Assembly (NCBI GenBank): GCA_029194725.1
Contig: JARFXQ010000009.1
Coordinates: 1 to 64,000 of the forward strand
Source: Nitrospira sp.
GTDB lineage: Bacteria; Nitrospirota; Nitrospiria; Nitrospirales; Nitrospiraceae
Reading direction: 5' to 3'
Length of the DNA: 64,000 nt
This document shows positions 9,040 through 17,048 of the stretch, in pieces (position 1 is the first letter of the stretch; each line of letters begins with the position of its first letter). The notes beneath the pieces were generated by a model, which was not told where the DNA came from, did not search any database, and saw only the letters and a list, made by a program, of their open reading frames with translations. A program made the translations under genes and the position numbers.

Positions 9040-10266
9040 ATGAAGCATCCTCTATTGGTGGTGAGCCTAGCGACGTTCCTCTCGGGCGTTGTATCTCAGG
9101 CCTGGTGCGGCGATGGGATGCTTCTGGATACACGAGTTTCGCCTTTGGCTATTGGATCTTCGACCCTGCAGACGGTCGATCCAACTTTCGCTCAAGCCAA
9201 CGTCGTCCGACCCATCATCACATCACATGTCCAGCACCCCTCCGTTGCAACCTTTCGCTTGCGTGATCTGACTCCGGAGACGACGCGTCCACGGATCGAA
9301 CAGCTGCTGGCGACAACGACATGGTTCAGTGGGAAGTTGGAGACCGAGGCGGAGGTCGCACACAGTTCGACTGAAATGAGTTGGCCGGTGGCGTCGACCA
9401 TGATCTCGACACGGCCCGATGCAGCGGCACGCATGTTCAGGATTAGGCTGACCGGCTCAGAGGGAAGTCTTCGATATGGAGTAACATTTCGTCATGCAGG
9501 ACAAGGGTACCTCCTGTCCCCTGACCGAGCCAGTCGCGAAATTTGGAGCGAGTGGAGAACAGGATGGATGACGTTCCGGAATGCCCTTGGCCAAACATGG
9601 AACAACGTCGAAGGAGAAACGACGCGGTCTCGATTGGAGCAGACGTATGGGCTGATTGGTCTGTATCTTAGCAAGCCTCTATGGCCTGAACTCAGCGTGA
9701 CCTATTCAAAAAACTCCCTGAATAGCCTGTCCGAACCGATAGGAGTGGCTCCGCAGCGATCCTCAAACCACACGATTGAAGGTGCCTTGACTCTCCAGCG
9801 GCCCGGCTGGGACATCAGAGTCGCGTCGAGTTACATCCTGACGAGCGATCTGCTCCGCGGCGACGCCGACAGCAACATCAGGTCGCAAACGCTGTCGGCG
9901 ATTCTTCGACCGATCAGCCAACTGACCATCACACCGGTCTTGGCCTATCGACAAGAGCTTCAACCCAGGTCCGGTGTACGCCTCGATAGCCCAACCGCCT
10001 CTCTTGCGCTCAGTTACCAGCAGAGTCCCCAGCTCCTTTTCAGCACCGTGGGCAACTATTCGAGTTCCCATTCGTCCGATGGATTGATCCGCAACGAAAA
10101 CCTGAAGTGGAGAGGCGCCTTGGATTGGTCGTTGCACTCCTCAGCCAGGTGGGTGACCAAGATAGGATTTGAAGCCGGTTACAATCGCGTGACCAATCGA
10201 GTCGCCCGTTCCGCCGACACCGAGGATATCTCCGGGCTTATCCGGTTAGGAATCGTGGCTCGTTGA
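9040..10266 (+). CDS. Probable outer-membrane beta-barrel protein
   Basis: An N-terminal signal peptide (about residues 1-23, ending QAWC/G) is followed by a chain rich in alternating polar/hydrophobic strands with aromatic ends (YGLIGLYLSKPLWPELSVTYS, LSAILRPISQLTITPVLAYRQ). It finishes in a strand-like IRLGIVAR, as in outer-membrane barrels. I recognise no named family. The start ATG 9040 is chosen because it opens the signal peptide; the ribosome site is weak. It is convergent with the OmpA-repeat gene. The barrel is inferred from strand pattern only. Confidence 0.65.
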   Translation: MKHPLLVVSLATFLSGVVSQAWCGDGMLLDTRVSPLAIGSSTLQTVDPTFAQANVVRPIITSHVQHPSVATFRLRDLTPETTRPRIEQLLATTTWFSGKLETEAEVAHSSTEMSWPVASTMISTRPDAAARMFRIRLTGSEGSLRYGVTFRHAGQGYLLSPDRASREIWSEWRTGWMTFRNALGQTWNNVEGETTRSRLEQTYGLIGLYLSKPLWPELSVTYSKNSLNSLSEPIGVAPQRSSNHTIEGALTLQRPGWDIRVASSYILTSDLLRGDADSNIRSQTLSAILRPISQLTITPVLAYRQELQPRSGVRLDSPTASLALSYQQSPQLLFSTVGNYSSSHSSDGLIRNENLKWRGALDWSLHSSARWVTKIGFEAGYNRVTNRVARSADTEDISGLIRLGIVAR

Positions 10267-10335
10267 TTGCTCATCATGAGAATACCGGACGTGCAATCTT
10301 GAGGAGCTGCTGAAGAACTCTTCCCCCCGACTAGG

Positions 10336-10356
10336 ACAGAACAGGATCGGTTCTGT
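10336..10356. terminator. Possible bidirectional terminator hairpin
   Basis: ACAGAAC (10336-10342) pairs with GTTCTGT (10350-10356) across a 7-nt loop, between two convergent genes. There is no strong T run on either side, so it is weak evidence. Confidence 0.35.
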
Positions 10357-10361
10357 TCTTG

Positions 10362-12485
10362 TCAGTGATGGGTCACTGTCTGAGTGGAGAATCCCCGGAG
10401 TTTCTTGCCGACTTGCGTCTTCGCATCGTCTGAATCGGCGCCGTGTTCCGACCATCGAGTAATCACGATCTCCATCCGTCGGTTCTTACTCCGACCCTTT
10501 TCAGTATCATTAGCCGCGAGAGGTCTAGTGTCCGCGTACCCAACTGCTGTGACTCGATCGGCCTCAAGTCCTCCATTGACCAGCGCATGACTCGTACGTT
10601 CAGCCCGTACACGAGAGAGTTCGATGTTATCCCGAAAGCCCTTCCGCGGGTCGTTTCTGAGAGGCATGTTGTCGGTATGCCCAGCGACCTCTATGCTCTG
10701 GTAACGGAAACCGTGCAGGACGGTTCCGACGCGCTCGAGCAACGAGGCGCCTCCCAGCGTGACTGTGGCGTCACCCGGGGTGAATAGTTCACCGGTCGCA
10801 AACGCAAGGGTTAATTTGTTGCCTCGCTGCCTCAAGGTCACATTGCCCTTTTTGAGTTCGGGCTGTAACAAATTTGCAAGGCTATCACTCATTTTACCGA
10901 GATCGCTACTTAATGAGGCTTCTGCATCCTCTGTAACTAGAGGGCTGGGCGGCAGCAGGTTGTTCGCCGAGAGGTTCTCCTCGACCGATTGTGGAGCAAG
11001 GGAATTCTTGTCGAGAGGACTCCCATCTTGAGCGGGAGTCGCCTCGTCCAGTTTGGAGGACTTGCGCTCGATGTCCGCCAACAATTGCTTCGTACGTGCG
11101 AGTTCCGCCTCTTTCGCCATAAGTTGAGGATTGAGGGCTGCCAGCTTTTGCGTGGCTTGCTTGAGGTCGTCTTTGACCTGAGCCAATTCCTGCTCTTTTC
11201 CCGCCATCTGTTGTTCGACTTCAGCGGCGCGGCGTTTGGCTTGCGCCAATTCCTGCTCTTTCCCCGCCGTCTGTTGTTCAGCTTCGGCGGCACGGCGTTT
11301 GGCTTGCGCCGGTTCCTGGTCTTTTCTCCCCGCCGCCTGTAGTTCGACTTCGGCGACGCGACGTTTGGCTTGGGCCAGTTCCTGCTCCTTTCCCGCCATC
11401 TGTTGTTCAACTTCGGTTGCACGACGTTTGACCTGTGCCAGTTCCTGGTCTTTCCCTGACATCTGTTGGTCGACTTCTGCGGCGCGGCGTTTCGCTTGGG
11501 CCAGTTCCTGGTCTTTTCCCGCCATCTGTTGTTCGACTTCGGTTGCGCGGCGTTTGGTCTGTGCTAGTTCCTGCTCTTTCCCCGCCATCTGTTGTTCGGC
11601 TTCGGTGGCACGACGTTTGGTCTGTGCTAGTTCCTGCTCTTTCCCTGCCATCTGTTGTTCGACTTCTGCGGCGCGGCGTTTCGCTTGGGCCAGTTCCTGG
11701 TCTTTTCCCGTCATCTGTTGGTCGACTTCTGCGGCGCGGCGTTTGGCCTGTGCCGGTTCCTGCTCTTTCCCTGTCATCTGTTGTTCGGCTTCGGTGGCAC
11801 GACGTTTGGTCTGTGCTAGTTCCTGCTCTTTCCCCGCCATCTGTTGTTCAGCTTCGCTTGCGCGGCGTTTCGCTTGGGCCAGTTCCTGGTCTTTCCTTGC
11901 CGTCTGTTGTTCAGCTTCGGTTGCGCGGCGTTTCGCTTGTGTCAGTTCCTGGTCTTTTCCCGCCATCTGTTGTTCTGCTTCAGCCAGACGCCGCTTGCTC
12001 TGGTCCAGCTCTCGCTCCTTCGCCGCCGCCTGTTGTTCTGCCTCGGCAGCGCGCCGTTTGGCCTGACTCAATTCCTGCCCTTTCCCCGCCGCCATTTGTT
12101 GTTCGACTTCAGCGATACGGCGCTTGGCTTGGTTTAGCTCCTCGGTTTGTGCTGCAAGATCTTCGCGGAACTTCTTGGAATTCTCGTGGACGCTGGCTCT
12201 CAAGGCTGCGATCTCGTTTTCCTTGGTATGGAGCTGCAGAATGAGCTCGCCGATCCGTCGCTTTGCATTCTCCAGATTACCGGCAGCAAGTTGGCGCTCG
12301 AGCTCATCGATTCTTTGGTTGGCCTCCTGGAGATGGTTTCTCATCACGCTCAACTCTTCTTGTGATGACCGCCCGTTTGAATCTAAGTTCTTAGCGATCG
12401 ACTGAACGGCCGCGATCGAAACCGGCGCTGCTTCACATAGCACAGCGATGATTACAAGAGCGAAGGCGGATAACTTGATGATCAT
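10362..12485 (-). CDS. OmpA-family protein with a long repeat coiled coil
   Basis: A 707-residue exported protein. A signal peptide occupies residues 1-25. A helical region (40-130) leads into about fourteen to fifteen near-identical 21-residue repeats (131-436; consensus core GKxQELAQxKRRAxE), then more helix to about 480, a Ser/Pro linker, and a C-terminal OmpA-like peptidoglycan-binding domain (about 555-680). That domain contains the signature IEVAGHTDNMPL followed by LSxxRAER and GRSKNRRMEI. Since 21 residues equal three heptads, the repeats should make one continuous coiled coil tens of nanometres long. Likely role: an envelope spacer or tether anchored on peptidoglycan. A ribosome site GGTGAG precedes ATG 12485. 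The repeat number probably varies between strains. Confidence 0.85.
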   Translation of the reverse strand: MIIKLSAFALVIIAVLCEAAPVSIAAVQSIAKNLDSNGRSSQEELSVMRNHLQEANQRIDELERQLAAGNLENAKRRIGELILQLHTKENEIAALRASVHENSKKFREDLAAQTEELNQAKRRIAEVEQQMAAGKGQELSQAKRRAAEAEQQAAAKERELDQSKRRLAEAEQQMAGKDQELTQAKRRATEAEQQTARKDQELAQAKRRASEAEQQMAGKEQELAQTKRRATEAEQQMTGKEQEPAQAKRRAAEVDQQMTGKDQELAQAKRRAAEVEQQMAGKEQELAQTKRRATEAEQQMAGKEQELAQTKRRATEVEQQMAGKDQELAQAKRRAAEVDQQMSGKDQELAQVKRRATEVEQQMAGKEQELAQAKRRVAEVELQAAGRKDQEPAQAKRRAAEAEQQTAGKEQELAQAKRRAAEVEQQMAGKEQELAQVKDDLKQATQKLAALNPQLMAKEAELARTKQLLADIERKSSKLDEATPAQDGSPLDKNSLAPQSVEENLSANNLLPPSPLVTEDAEASLSSDLGKMSDSLANLLQPELKKGNVTLRQRGNKLTLAFATGELFTPGDATVTLGGASLLERVGTVLHGFRYQSIEVAGHTDNMPLRNDPRKGFRDNIELSRVRAERTSHALVNGGLEADRVTAVGYADTRPLAANDTEKGRSKNRRMEIVITRWSEHGADSDDAKTQVGKKLRGFSTQTVTHH
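11178..12095 (-). repeat. Tandem 63-bp coding repeat array
   Basis: About fourteen to fifteen copies of a 63-bp unit inside the OmpA-family gene, each encoding 21 residues. Two copies carry an extra codon, giving 22. Units differ at only a few codons, which suggests recent expansion by slippage or unequal recombination. The repeat keeps long open frames in antisense frames of the same stretch, which are shadows. Confidence 0.92.
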
Positions 12486-12809
12486 GTCTCACCCACAAGT
12501 AAGGTGCGGTAGCCAGACATGGGTTCGCGCTCCGCCATCGGATTTCACTACACTCATGTGCATGTGAAATCCGCCGACGAAGCTCAGGCGGACGCACCAG
12601 TGTTAAACGCTAAACCGATGTTGGCGCTTTCCCCTCTTCATGAATGGAAAAAGACAGGGGGAGAACGATCCTATCGTCTTCGTGATTCACTTTGCAACGG
12701 GTCGGTGAAGCCGTTCGCTGTTGCCGGGATCATCGTCTTCTGAGTACCGCCATGTCGGCATGCGAGATCCGAAATGGTGCGAAAGGAAAGAGGTGAGTTG
12801 CTTCTGGTG
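12486..12809. other. Intergenic region, no gene seen
   Basis: About 320 bases upstream of the OmpA-repeat gene and downstream of the small lipoprotein gene, both on the minus strand. It presumably contains the OmpA-repeat promoter. Open frames here look random. Confidence 0.5.
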
Positions 12810-13136
12810 TTAATCGATGGGATAGAGTGGATCCTTGGTCGAAGGCCGCTTCTCTCGTTTGGTGAAACTCCCCGAACAATGATAGCCCTCCTCAGTCATG
12901 AATGGAAAAAAAAACATCAACATATTCGTTTCCACCTGTAAGTCGTCGGGCACCAATCGCACGTTTTTCTCGCGCGCCGCCAGCCTCAGATTAAGCAGAC
13001 AGCCTCCTTCGGTGTACCCGCTTGCGGTAATCCTTTCATCCCCATTTGGCCCCCCTGCTGCCTTGTTAGTGCGGGAAGCGCAGGCGACTAGCAACATTGA
13101 ACCGATTACAGCAAGCACTACGAAAAAGCGTTTCAT
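12810..13136 (-). CDS. Small lipoprotein, function unknown
   Basis: A 108-residue protein from ATG 13136, preceded by a GAGG ribosome site. The first 22 residues form a lipoprotein signal with lipobox LVAC, so it should be lipid-anchored. The mature part carries two further cysteines (GGCLLN and YHCSG) and a basic C-terminus. The in-frame sequence upstream of ATG 13136 does not look like protein and would bury the signal, so the shorter start is taken. No family recognised. Confidence 0.72.
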   Translation of the reverse strand: MKRFFVVLAVIGSMLLVACASRTNKAAGGPNGDERITASGYTEGGCLLNLRLAAREKNVRLVPDDLQVETNMLMFFFPFMTEEGYHCSGSFTKREKRPSTKDPLYPID

Positions 13137-13763
13137 CACTGCCTCAATAAATCGGTAGGTGCCGGCCAGGTTGCAGATTTCAACGGATTTCAAGGAACGA
13201 GACGCGTGCCGTTTGATGAAGCACCTCATCGTAGTTCAACAGTCTGCGTTCAAAGATGATTGAATGCGCCGGATTGTCGGGGAAAGGCGAAAAGAGTGTC
13301 AAGAAACAGACGGAGAGATCTGAGTTTCAAGGTCATCTTCATTTCGTTGCAGGGACCTTGGAACACAGAGAACAACGCTTCAAATCTCGGTCCCCATCTT
13401 CTGTGGATAACCTTGTGAACAAGTCTGTTTCTTGGTCAAACCATGCACAAAGGACGTGTCTATTCATCGAACTGCCTACTTTTTAGGCGTCCGCACCATT
13501 TCAAAAGAGCCCCTAGTAATAGTGGTTCTTATCGTTCTTCTAGACATTTTCACGCATTGCTAGCAGGGTGCGCCCGGCATCCATAAACAAGTCCCTTCCG
13601 AAGTCGTTGGTCAGACAGTCAGGTGTGCGGCTATCCACAGCCACGAGAATTTTCTGTGGATCGCAGATCAATTGATACGTCTAGTGCGTTGTTTCTGATC
13701 TGTCAAGAGCCGGTCGGAAGCCCTGCCGGTGAACAAGATAGGGCCGAATGATGGCGAGCGACG
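13137..13763. other. Non-coding region with DnaA-box-like motifs
   Basis: About 630 bases with no convincing gene. It contains a perfect copy of the DnaA-box consensus on the minus strand (TGTGGATAA, 13402-13410), a one-mismatch copy (CTATCCACA, 13631-13639) and a weaker one (TGTGGATCG, 13655-13663). dnaA, gyrB and other origin neighbours are absent from the window, so this is not called an origin. Confidence 0.35.
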
Positions 13764-13940
13764 CTACTTTTTTCGATAAACATTTATCCCGACCTTCTCT
13801 TGTCGATTCGGAATGGCGACGTTCCCTTCCGTCGAAGCAATGATGATCGTCTTGCCGGTTGAAGAAGGACCGAACTCCTTTGAGAGGTCCACTCTGATCG
13901 TTAGCACAGTCCCTTCGACGCTCATCTCAACGTTTTTCAT
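13764..13940 (-). CDS. Small conserved hypothetical protein (58 aa)
   Basis: Short frame from ATG 13940 to TAG 13764 with an AAAGGG ribosome site 9 nt upstream. The protein begins MKNVEMSVEGTVLTIRVDL and continues with a KEFGPSSTGKTIIIAS stretch. This pattern matches small uncharacterised proteins I recall from diverse Gram-negative bacteria. It is predicted soluble and mostly beta, with a conserved GKTIIIASTEGN core. It has no P-loop despite the GKT. Function unknown. It is convincing because start, ribosome site and composition all agree. Confidence 0.75.
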   Translation of the reverse strand: MKNVEMSVEGTVLTIRVDLSKEFGPSSTGKTIIIASTEGNVAIPNRQEKVGINVYRKK

Positions 13941-14107
13941 GATTGCGCCCTTTCAGCGGTGCGAATGACGACTCCGGTGGTTGGCAACAACGATCCTATA
14001 TCCGATCACGAAACTGTCCGAAGGGTTCTGCCAAAGCCGAGCCCCTGGACGAAGTGCCCTGTCCAACATCATTTGAGAAGGGACATCTTTCTCATGGCAT
14101 CAGAGAG

Positions 14108-14569
14108 TTAGCGAACGAAGGCTGTGCCGGCGAGTTTCTTTGCGATGCCAGGCAAATGGTTTTGGGCATCGGCACCTTGAAAGCTGAAGGTCAGCATAAA
14201 GCCAGAACACTGTGTGTATCCGGTGCCGCCTGGGCCTTTGCCGTTTCGAAAATCACCGACGACCATGTCACCACCCGTACAAATTGGGAAGGCCGTTCTC
14301 TTGAACGCAGGATTCTGCAAGTACATGTCCATCATCTGTTTGGTCTCCGCTCCTGTTTCGCTTTGTTGGTCGATGTGTACATACATCGACAGCACCTGAC
14401 CGTTGGGCCATTGCCAGGCGCAGCCCTCGCCGCTACCCATCCTGGACTGGACGGCTGATAACGTAGGAGATACAAGGATACTGCAGACTTGGCTTGCAAT
14501 GGGACTCTGTGCGTGGACAGGTGATGCCCAGAACAACCCACAGATGGCGATGAAGCCCCTCAGTTTCAA
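14108..14569 (-). CDS. Secreted hypothetical protein
   Basis: A 153-residue protein with a signal peptide (residues 1-20, cleavage after VHA). The mature part has four cysteines (SQVCSIL, GEGCAWQW, FPICTGG, TQCSGF) that could form two disulfides in the periplasm. Translation seems to begin at TTG 14569, since no ATG opens the signal peptide; AGGAAA lies 8 nt upstream. The domain is not recognised; composition suggests a small alpha/beta periplasmic fold. It lies downstream of a repeat-rich, transposon-scarred stretch. Confidence 0.68.
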   Translation of the reverse strand: MKLRGFIAICGLFWASPVHAQSPIASQVCSILVSPTLSAVQSRMGSGEGCAWQWPNGQVLSMYVHIDQQSETGAETKQMMDMYLQNPAFKRTAFPICTGGDMVVGDFRNGKGPGGTGYTQCSGFMLTFSFQGADAQNHLPGIAKKLAGTAFVR

Positions 14570-14717
14570 GTTAGGTTTCCTTGAATCAAGAACACTCGCG
14601 GCACGGATGATACGTGTCGAATGGCCTGCCCTTCACGTTGATGAATAGGCGGATTGTAATCCCAGCGCTGCGCCTATTCAATGGTCTGTCCTACGGCCCA
14701 CCCGGTTGACTCCAACT

Positions 14718-14852
14718 TTAGGAGGATACGGGAAAACCTTCAGCTCACCCCTGGAGAGTCTCAGGATGAGCGGAGCGACCGTTGAATATACTGGGTTTTC
14801 AGACCATCGTGAGTCCTTCGACTCGCTCAGGACAGGCCTGTCGAAGCACAGG
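14718..14852 (+). repeat. Dispersed repeat, copy 1
   Basis: About 130 bases beginning AGGAGGAT.CGGGAAAACC and ending in TCGAAGCACA, containing CTCAGGA and TGTCGAAGCAC blocks. It matches a second copy at 24760-24866 in order and spacing of these blocks, with substitutions and small gaps. The parts resemble palindromic intergenic repeat families. Both copies lie between genes. Confidence 0.65.
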
Positions 14853-14930
14853 AATAGAGCTTCCTGCCAACCTGAAAAATTCACGACTGGCGTGATAGAT
14901 ACCAGCACCGACGGCGGTACCGTCTGACTC

Positions 14931-15077
14931 TTGGCCATCGATGCGCAACTGCGGCTGACCGAGCAGCTGGCCGACGGCCTGTCCGACCGTCGCGATCAGG
15001 AGAAGATCCGACATGCCATGCGGGATCTGCCGCGAAAACGGATCTTCAGTCTGGCCTGTGGGTCGGTGTGGGCCTAA
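14931..15077 (+). pseudogene. IS1380-family transposase remnant (N-terminal fragment)
   Basis: A 48-codon frame reading AIDAQLRLTEQLADGL followed by RRDQEKIRHAMRDLPRKRIF. This is the N-terminal region of IS1380-family transposases (RLGLTERLA...DPR...RHSLxDLLRQRI). It has an in-frame stop just upstream and stops at 15077 where the similarity breaks, so it is dead. The rest of the transposase is absent here; a C-terminal piece of the same family lies at 31752-32168 on the other strand. Confidence 0.65.
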
Positions 15078-15169
15078 TCGAGAAGTTCTTCGAAAAACTC
15101 AAGCAATACCGCACCGTCAACTTCCTCGATGTCATCTACCTGACCGCTTCGGTCATATGGTTCAACTGA
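15068..15169 (+). pseudogene. IS5-family transposase remnant (C-terminal fragment)
   Basis: Frame GLIEKFFEKLKQYRTV then FLDVIYLTASVIWFN and stop. This is the C-terminal end of IS5-group transposases (VENFFxKLKxYR ... FLxxIxLAxxxIWLN), with the middle RYDKxA segment deleted. It overlaps the end of the IS1380 fragment in another frame, so two decayed elements are joined. Confidence 0.55.
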
Positions 15170-15562
15170 TGACACGCCTTAAATTGAATTGTCCCGCGCG
15201 AAAACAGGTGGCAATATCTGGAAAGCCTTGGGAAAGGCATGAAGGGCAGAAATGAAACATTGCAATAAGCGCGCTATTTATGCGTCGGAAGGACTCGGAA
15301 GACGAGGTGAAACAGCCTCATGCGCCATAAACCTCTTCATTGGACGCATGAAGACTTAATCCAATACTGAGCCCCTCTCACGAGGTTGAGCTCATCATCA
15401 ATTCAGACTGCACCACAACATCAAGAATCAAGAGATAGACACCTTCTCGGCAGTGGGCGATCCCGGCCACCAACACGTGATCCTACACAGGATCTTCTAT
15501 CACAGATCCCATTCACACCGAACACCACACCGTTCTACGGCATCGCCCATAGCCAGGTCTCG
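15170..15562. other. Intergenic region, no gene seen
   Basis: About 390 bases downstream of the two transposase remnants. I find no coding frame with a ribosome site and no transposon ends. It is probably decayed mobile DNA. Confidence 0.45.
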
Positions 15563-15643
15563 TCAGCTTCGGGCAAGCTGCAACATTGTGTATAGTACTC
15601 CGAATATTCCCGCCACGATGAAGACTTCGATGAGAGAAATCAT
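15563..15643 (-). CDS. Candidate 26-residue single-span membrane peptide
   Basis: Tiny frame starting at ATG 15643, ten bases after a strong GGGAGGTGAG ribosome site, ending at TGA 15563. The peptide starts MISLIEVFIVAGIFGVLYTM and ends QLARS: one membrane helix with a short basic tail, in size and style like KdpF or CydX-type accessory subunits. No kdp or cyd gene is adjacent, so the partner is unknown. Two palindromes lie just upstream (15677-15689 and 15716-15737). It could be chance, but ribosome site and helix quality together make it worth listing. Confidence 0.42.
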   Translation of the reverse strand: MISLIEVFIVAGIFGVLYTMLQLARS

Positions 15644-15715
15644 GATAGAAGCTCACCTCCCTTCAATTTCTTGAGTGCGTACCGTACGCTTCCAAGATGA
15701 AAACTCCATGATGAG

Positions 15716-15737
15716 ATCATGAAGACTTCTTCATGAT
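15716..15737. promoter_or_regulatory. Perfect 22-bp palindrome upstream of the small membrane peptide
   Basis: ATCATGAAGA, a 2-nt centre, then TCTTCATGAT: ten perfect base pairs. A smaller palindrome GCGTAC-C-GTACGC lies at about 15677-15689. Both fit dimeric regulator sites ahead of the minus-strand peptide gene, but the binding protein is unknown. Confidence 0.4.
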
Positions 15738-15858
15738 TTAGGGCCGTTCAGGAAATTCAATAATTCCGTTCATTAGGCTGGCCTGGGACATCGTGTCGAC
15801 TCACACGTATTACGTTCGGCATGTTCTTGACCGGGACGCTAGAGTATTTTCTATTTAG

Positions 15859-16329
15859 TCATACAGAATATCCTGCGTGATGGAAGTAATTGGCGCACTC
15901 GGTGGGAGAGAAGGTGGGGAGGAGTGTTCCAATTTCGTTCCAGAGCGCATCGACGGTCCGGTGCGCGGCCTTTTTCAGGAGCGCCTTCAGTTTGGCGAAC
16001 ACCATTTCGATCGGATTGAAGTCTGGTGAGTAGGGCGGTAGATAGAGGATGGTAGCGCCGACCGCCTCGATGGCGTGACGCACGGCATCAGTTTTGTGAC
16101 TATTCAGATTGTCGGCAATGACGATGTCGCCGGGATGCAGTGTGGGGCAGAGGATCTCGCGCACATAGACGAGGAAGGCTGCTTGATCCATCGCTCCGTC
16201 GAGCACCATGGGCGCCGTGAGTGCCCCGACGCGGAGTCCGGCGATGAAGGTGGTGGTTTTCCAATGACTGCCGGGAACTGCGGCCTGACACCGCTCGCCC
16301 TTGGGGGAGCGCCCACGCGCACGGGTCAT
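15859..16329 (-). CDS. IS630 transposase, DDE catalytic part (second frame)
   Basis: C-terminal catalytic domain. The frame is open from about 16455, reading TLRASEHARDDVKQARATW and then IFIDETGATT, which contains the first catalytic Asp, before the internal ATG 16329. The second Asp is in IVIADNLNSHK and the catalytic Glu in NPIEMVFAKLK. The 198 codons from 16455 plus 129 from the first frame give 327 residues, normal for IS630. Expression needs a frame change at the T8/A8 run (16455-16462) or loss of one base there. Confidence 0.85.
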   Translation of the reverse strand: MTRARGRSPKGERCQAAVPGSHWKTTTFIAGLRVGALTAPMVLDGAMDQAAFLVYVREILCPTLHPGDIVIADNLNSHKTDAVRHAIEAVGATILYLPPYSPDFNPIEMVFAKLKALLKKAAHRTVDALWNEIGTLLPTFSPTECANYFHHAGYSV

Positions 16330-16375
16330 GTGTGTGGTCGCCCCGGTTTCGTCGATAAAAATCAGTTTGGCAACA

Positions 16376-16843
16376 TCAAGAGCCGGCTGATGTTCTTGCC
16401 ACGTGGCGCGGGCTTGTTTGACGTCGTCCCGCGCGTGCTCGCTGGCGCGTAGCGTTTTTTTTAAACGTCAGATTCCACTTGTCGAGCTGATGCCATAAGG
16501 CGGTCGGTTTAATCAGAATCCCATGCTCGGCCAGCCGCTCGCAGAGCTCGACCAGCGTCAGATCCACTTGGGCGCCTATCCAGGCACGAATGCGCGGCTC
16601 CATCTCAGCCACACGCGACCGACGATACCCGCCTACTGGCTGAGCCGTCCGCTCGCCGTCCTGCTCGTAGCGATGCTTGACGTGATACACCCACCGGAGA
16701 CTGACCTCCAGTCGCCGTGCGATCGACGTCGCACCTTCGCCGCGCTCAAGCCCGCGCAGCACACGGTCCCGTAAATCTTGTGAATAGGCCGCCATGTCTA
16801 CCTCCTCCTCGTAGAGGAAGACAGGATACCCTATCTCATGCAA
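16376..16843 (-). CDS. IS630 transposase, helix-turn-helix part (first frame)
   Basis: N-terminal DNA-binding half. AYSQDLRDRVLRGLERGEG then ATSIARRLEVSLRWVYHVKH is the first helix-turn-helix, and TLVELCERLAEHGI with PTALWHQLDKWNLTFKK the second. After FKK the frame enters ATRQRARAGRR, which is out-of-frame noise. At the A8 run on the coding strand, one base fewer would continue exactly into TLRASEHARDDV of the second frame. So this is either transcriptional slippage, as used by some insertion sequences, or a disabling indel. Confidence 0.85.
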   Translation of the reverse strand: MHEIGYPVFLYEEEVDMAAYSQDLRDRVLRGLERGEGATSIARRLEVSLRWVYHVKHRYEQDGERTAQPVGGYRRSRVAEMEPRIRAWIGAQVDLTLVELCERLAEHGILIKPTALWHQLDKWNLTFKKNATRQRARAGRRQTSPRHVARTSAGS

Positions 16844-17048
16844 GATTAAATAGAAAATACTCTAGTCATGGACTGATCTCACGGATCGTCAGTAGCAACA
16901 ATCAGACAAGACTCATGGTGAATACTGACAGGACAATCGCTATTCTGATGCTCAACCGCAGTTCGTCGGTGCTCTGCAGGTTCCTCGCACAGGGCGGATC
17001 CACAAGGTAGGCATGACGCTGGATGTGGCCGAACCGTTTCGAGATCCG

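Larger units (their letters stand above)
15842..16862 (-). mobile_element. IS630-family insertion sequence with intact ends
   Basis: A 1021-bp element bounded by perfect 16-bp terminal inverted repeats (GAGTATTTTCTATTTA), whose similarity continues more loosely inward. It is flanked by a TA duplication (15840-15841 and 16863-16864), the IS630/Tc1 target. It carries one transposase reading region split in two frames. The perfect ends suggest recent insertion. Confidence 0.93.

Noticed and set aside
11236-12244. Long plus-strand frames of 260-276 codons over the OmpA repeat array
   Set aside because: They are antisense copies of the 63-bp repeat, with Cys/Ser/Trp-rich repetitive translations and no ribosome site.
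12519-12743. A 74-codon plus-strand frame upstream of the OmpA-repeat gene
   Set aside because: Random-looking composition and no ribosome site.
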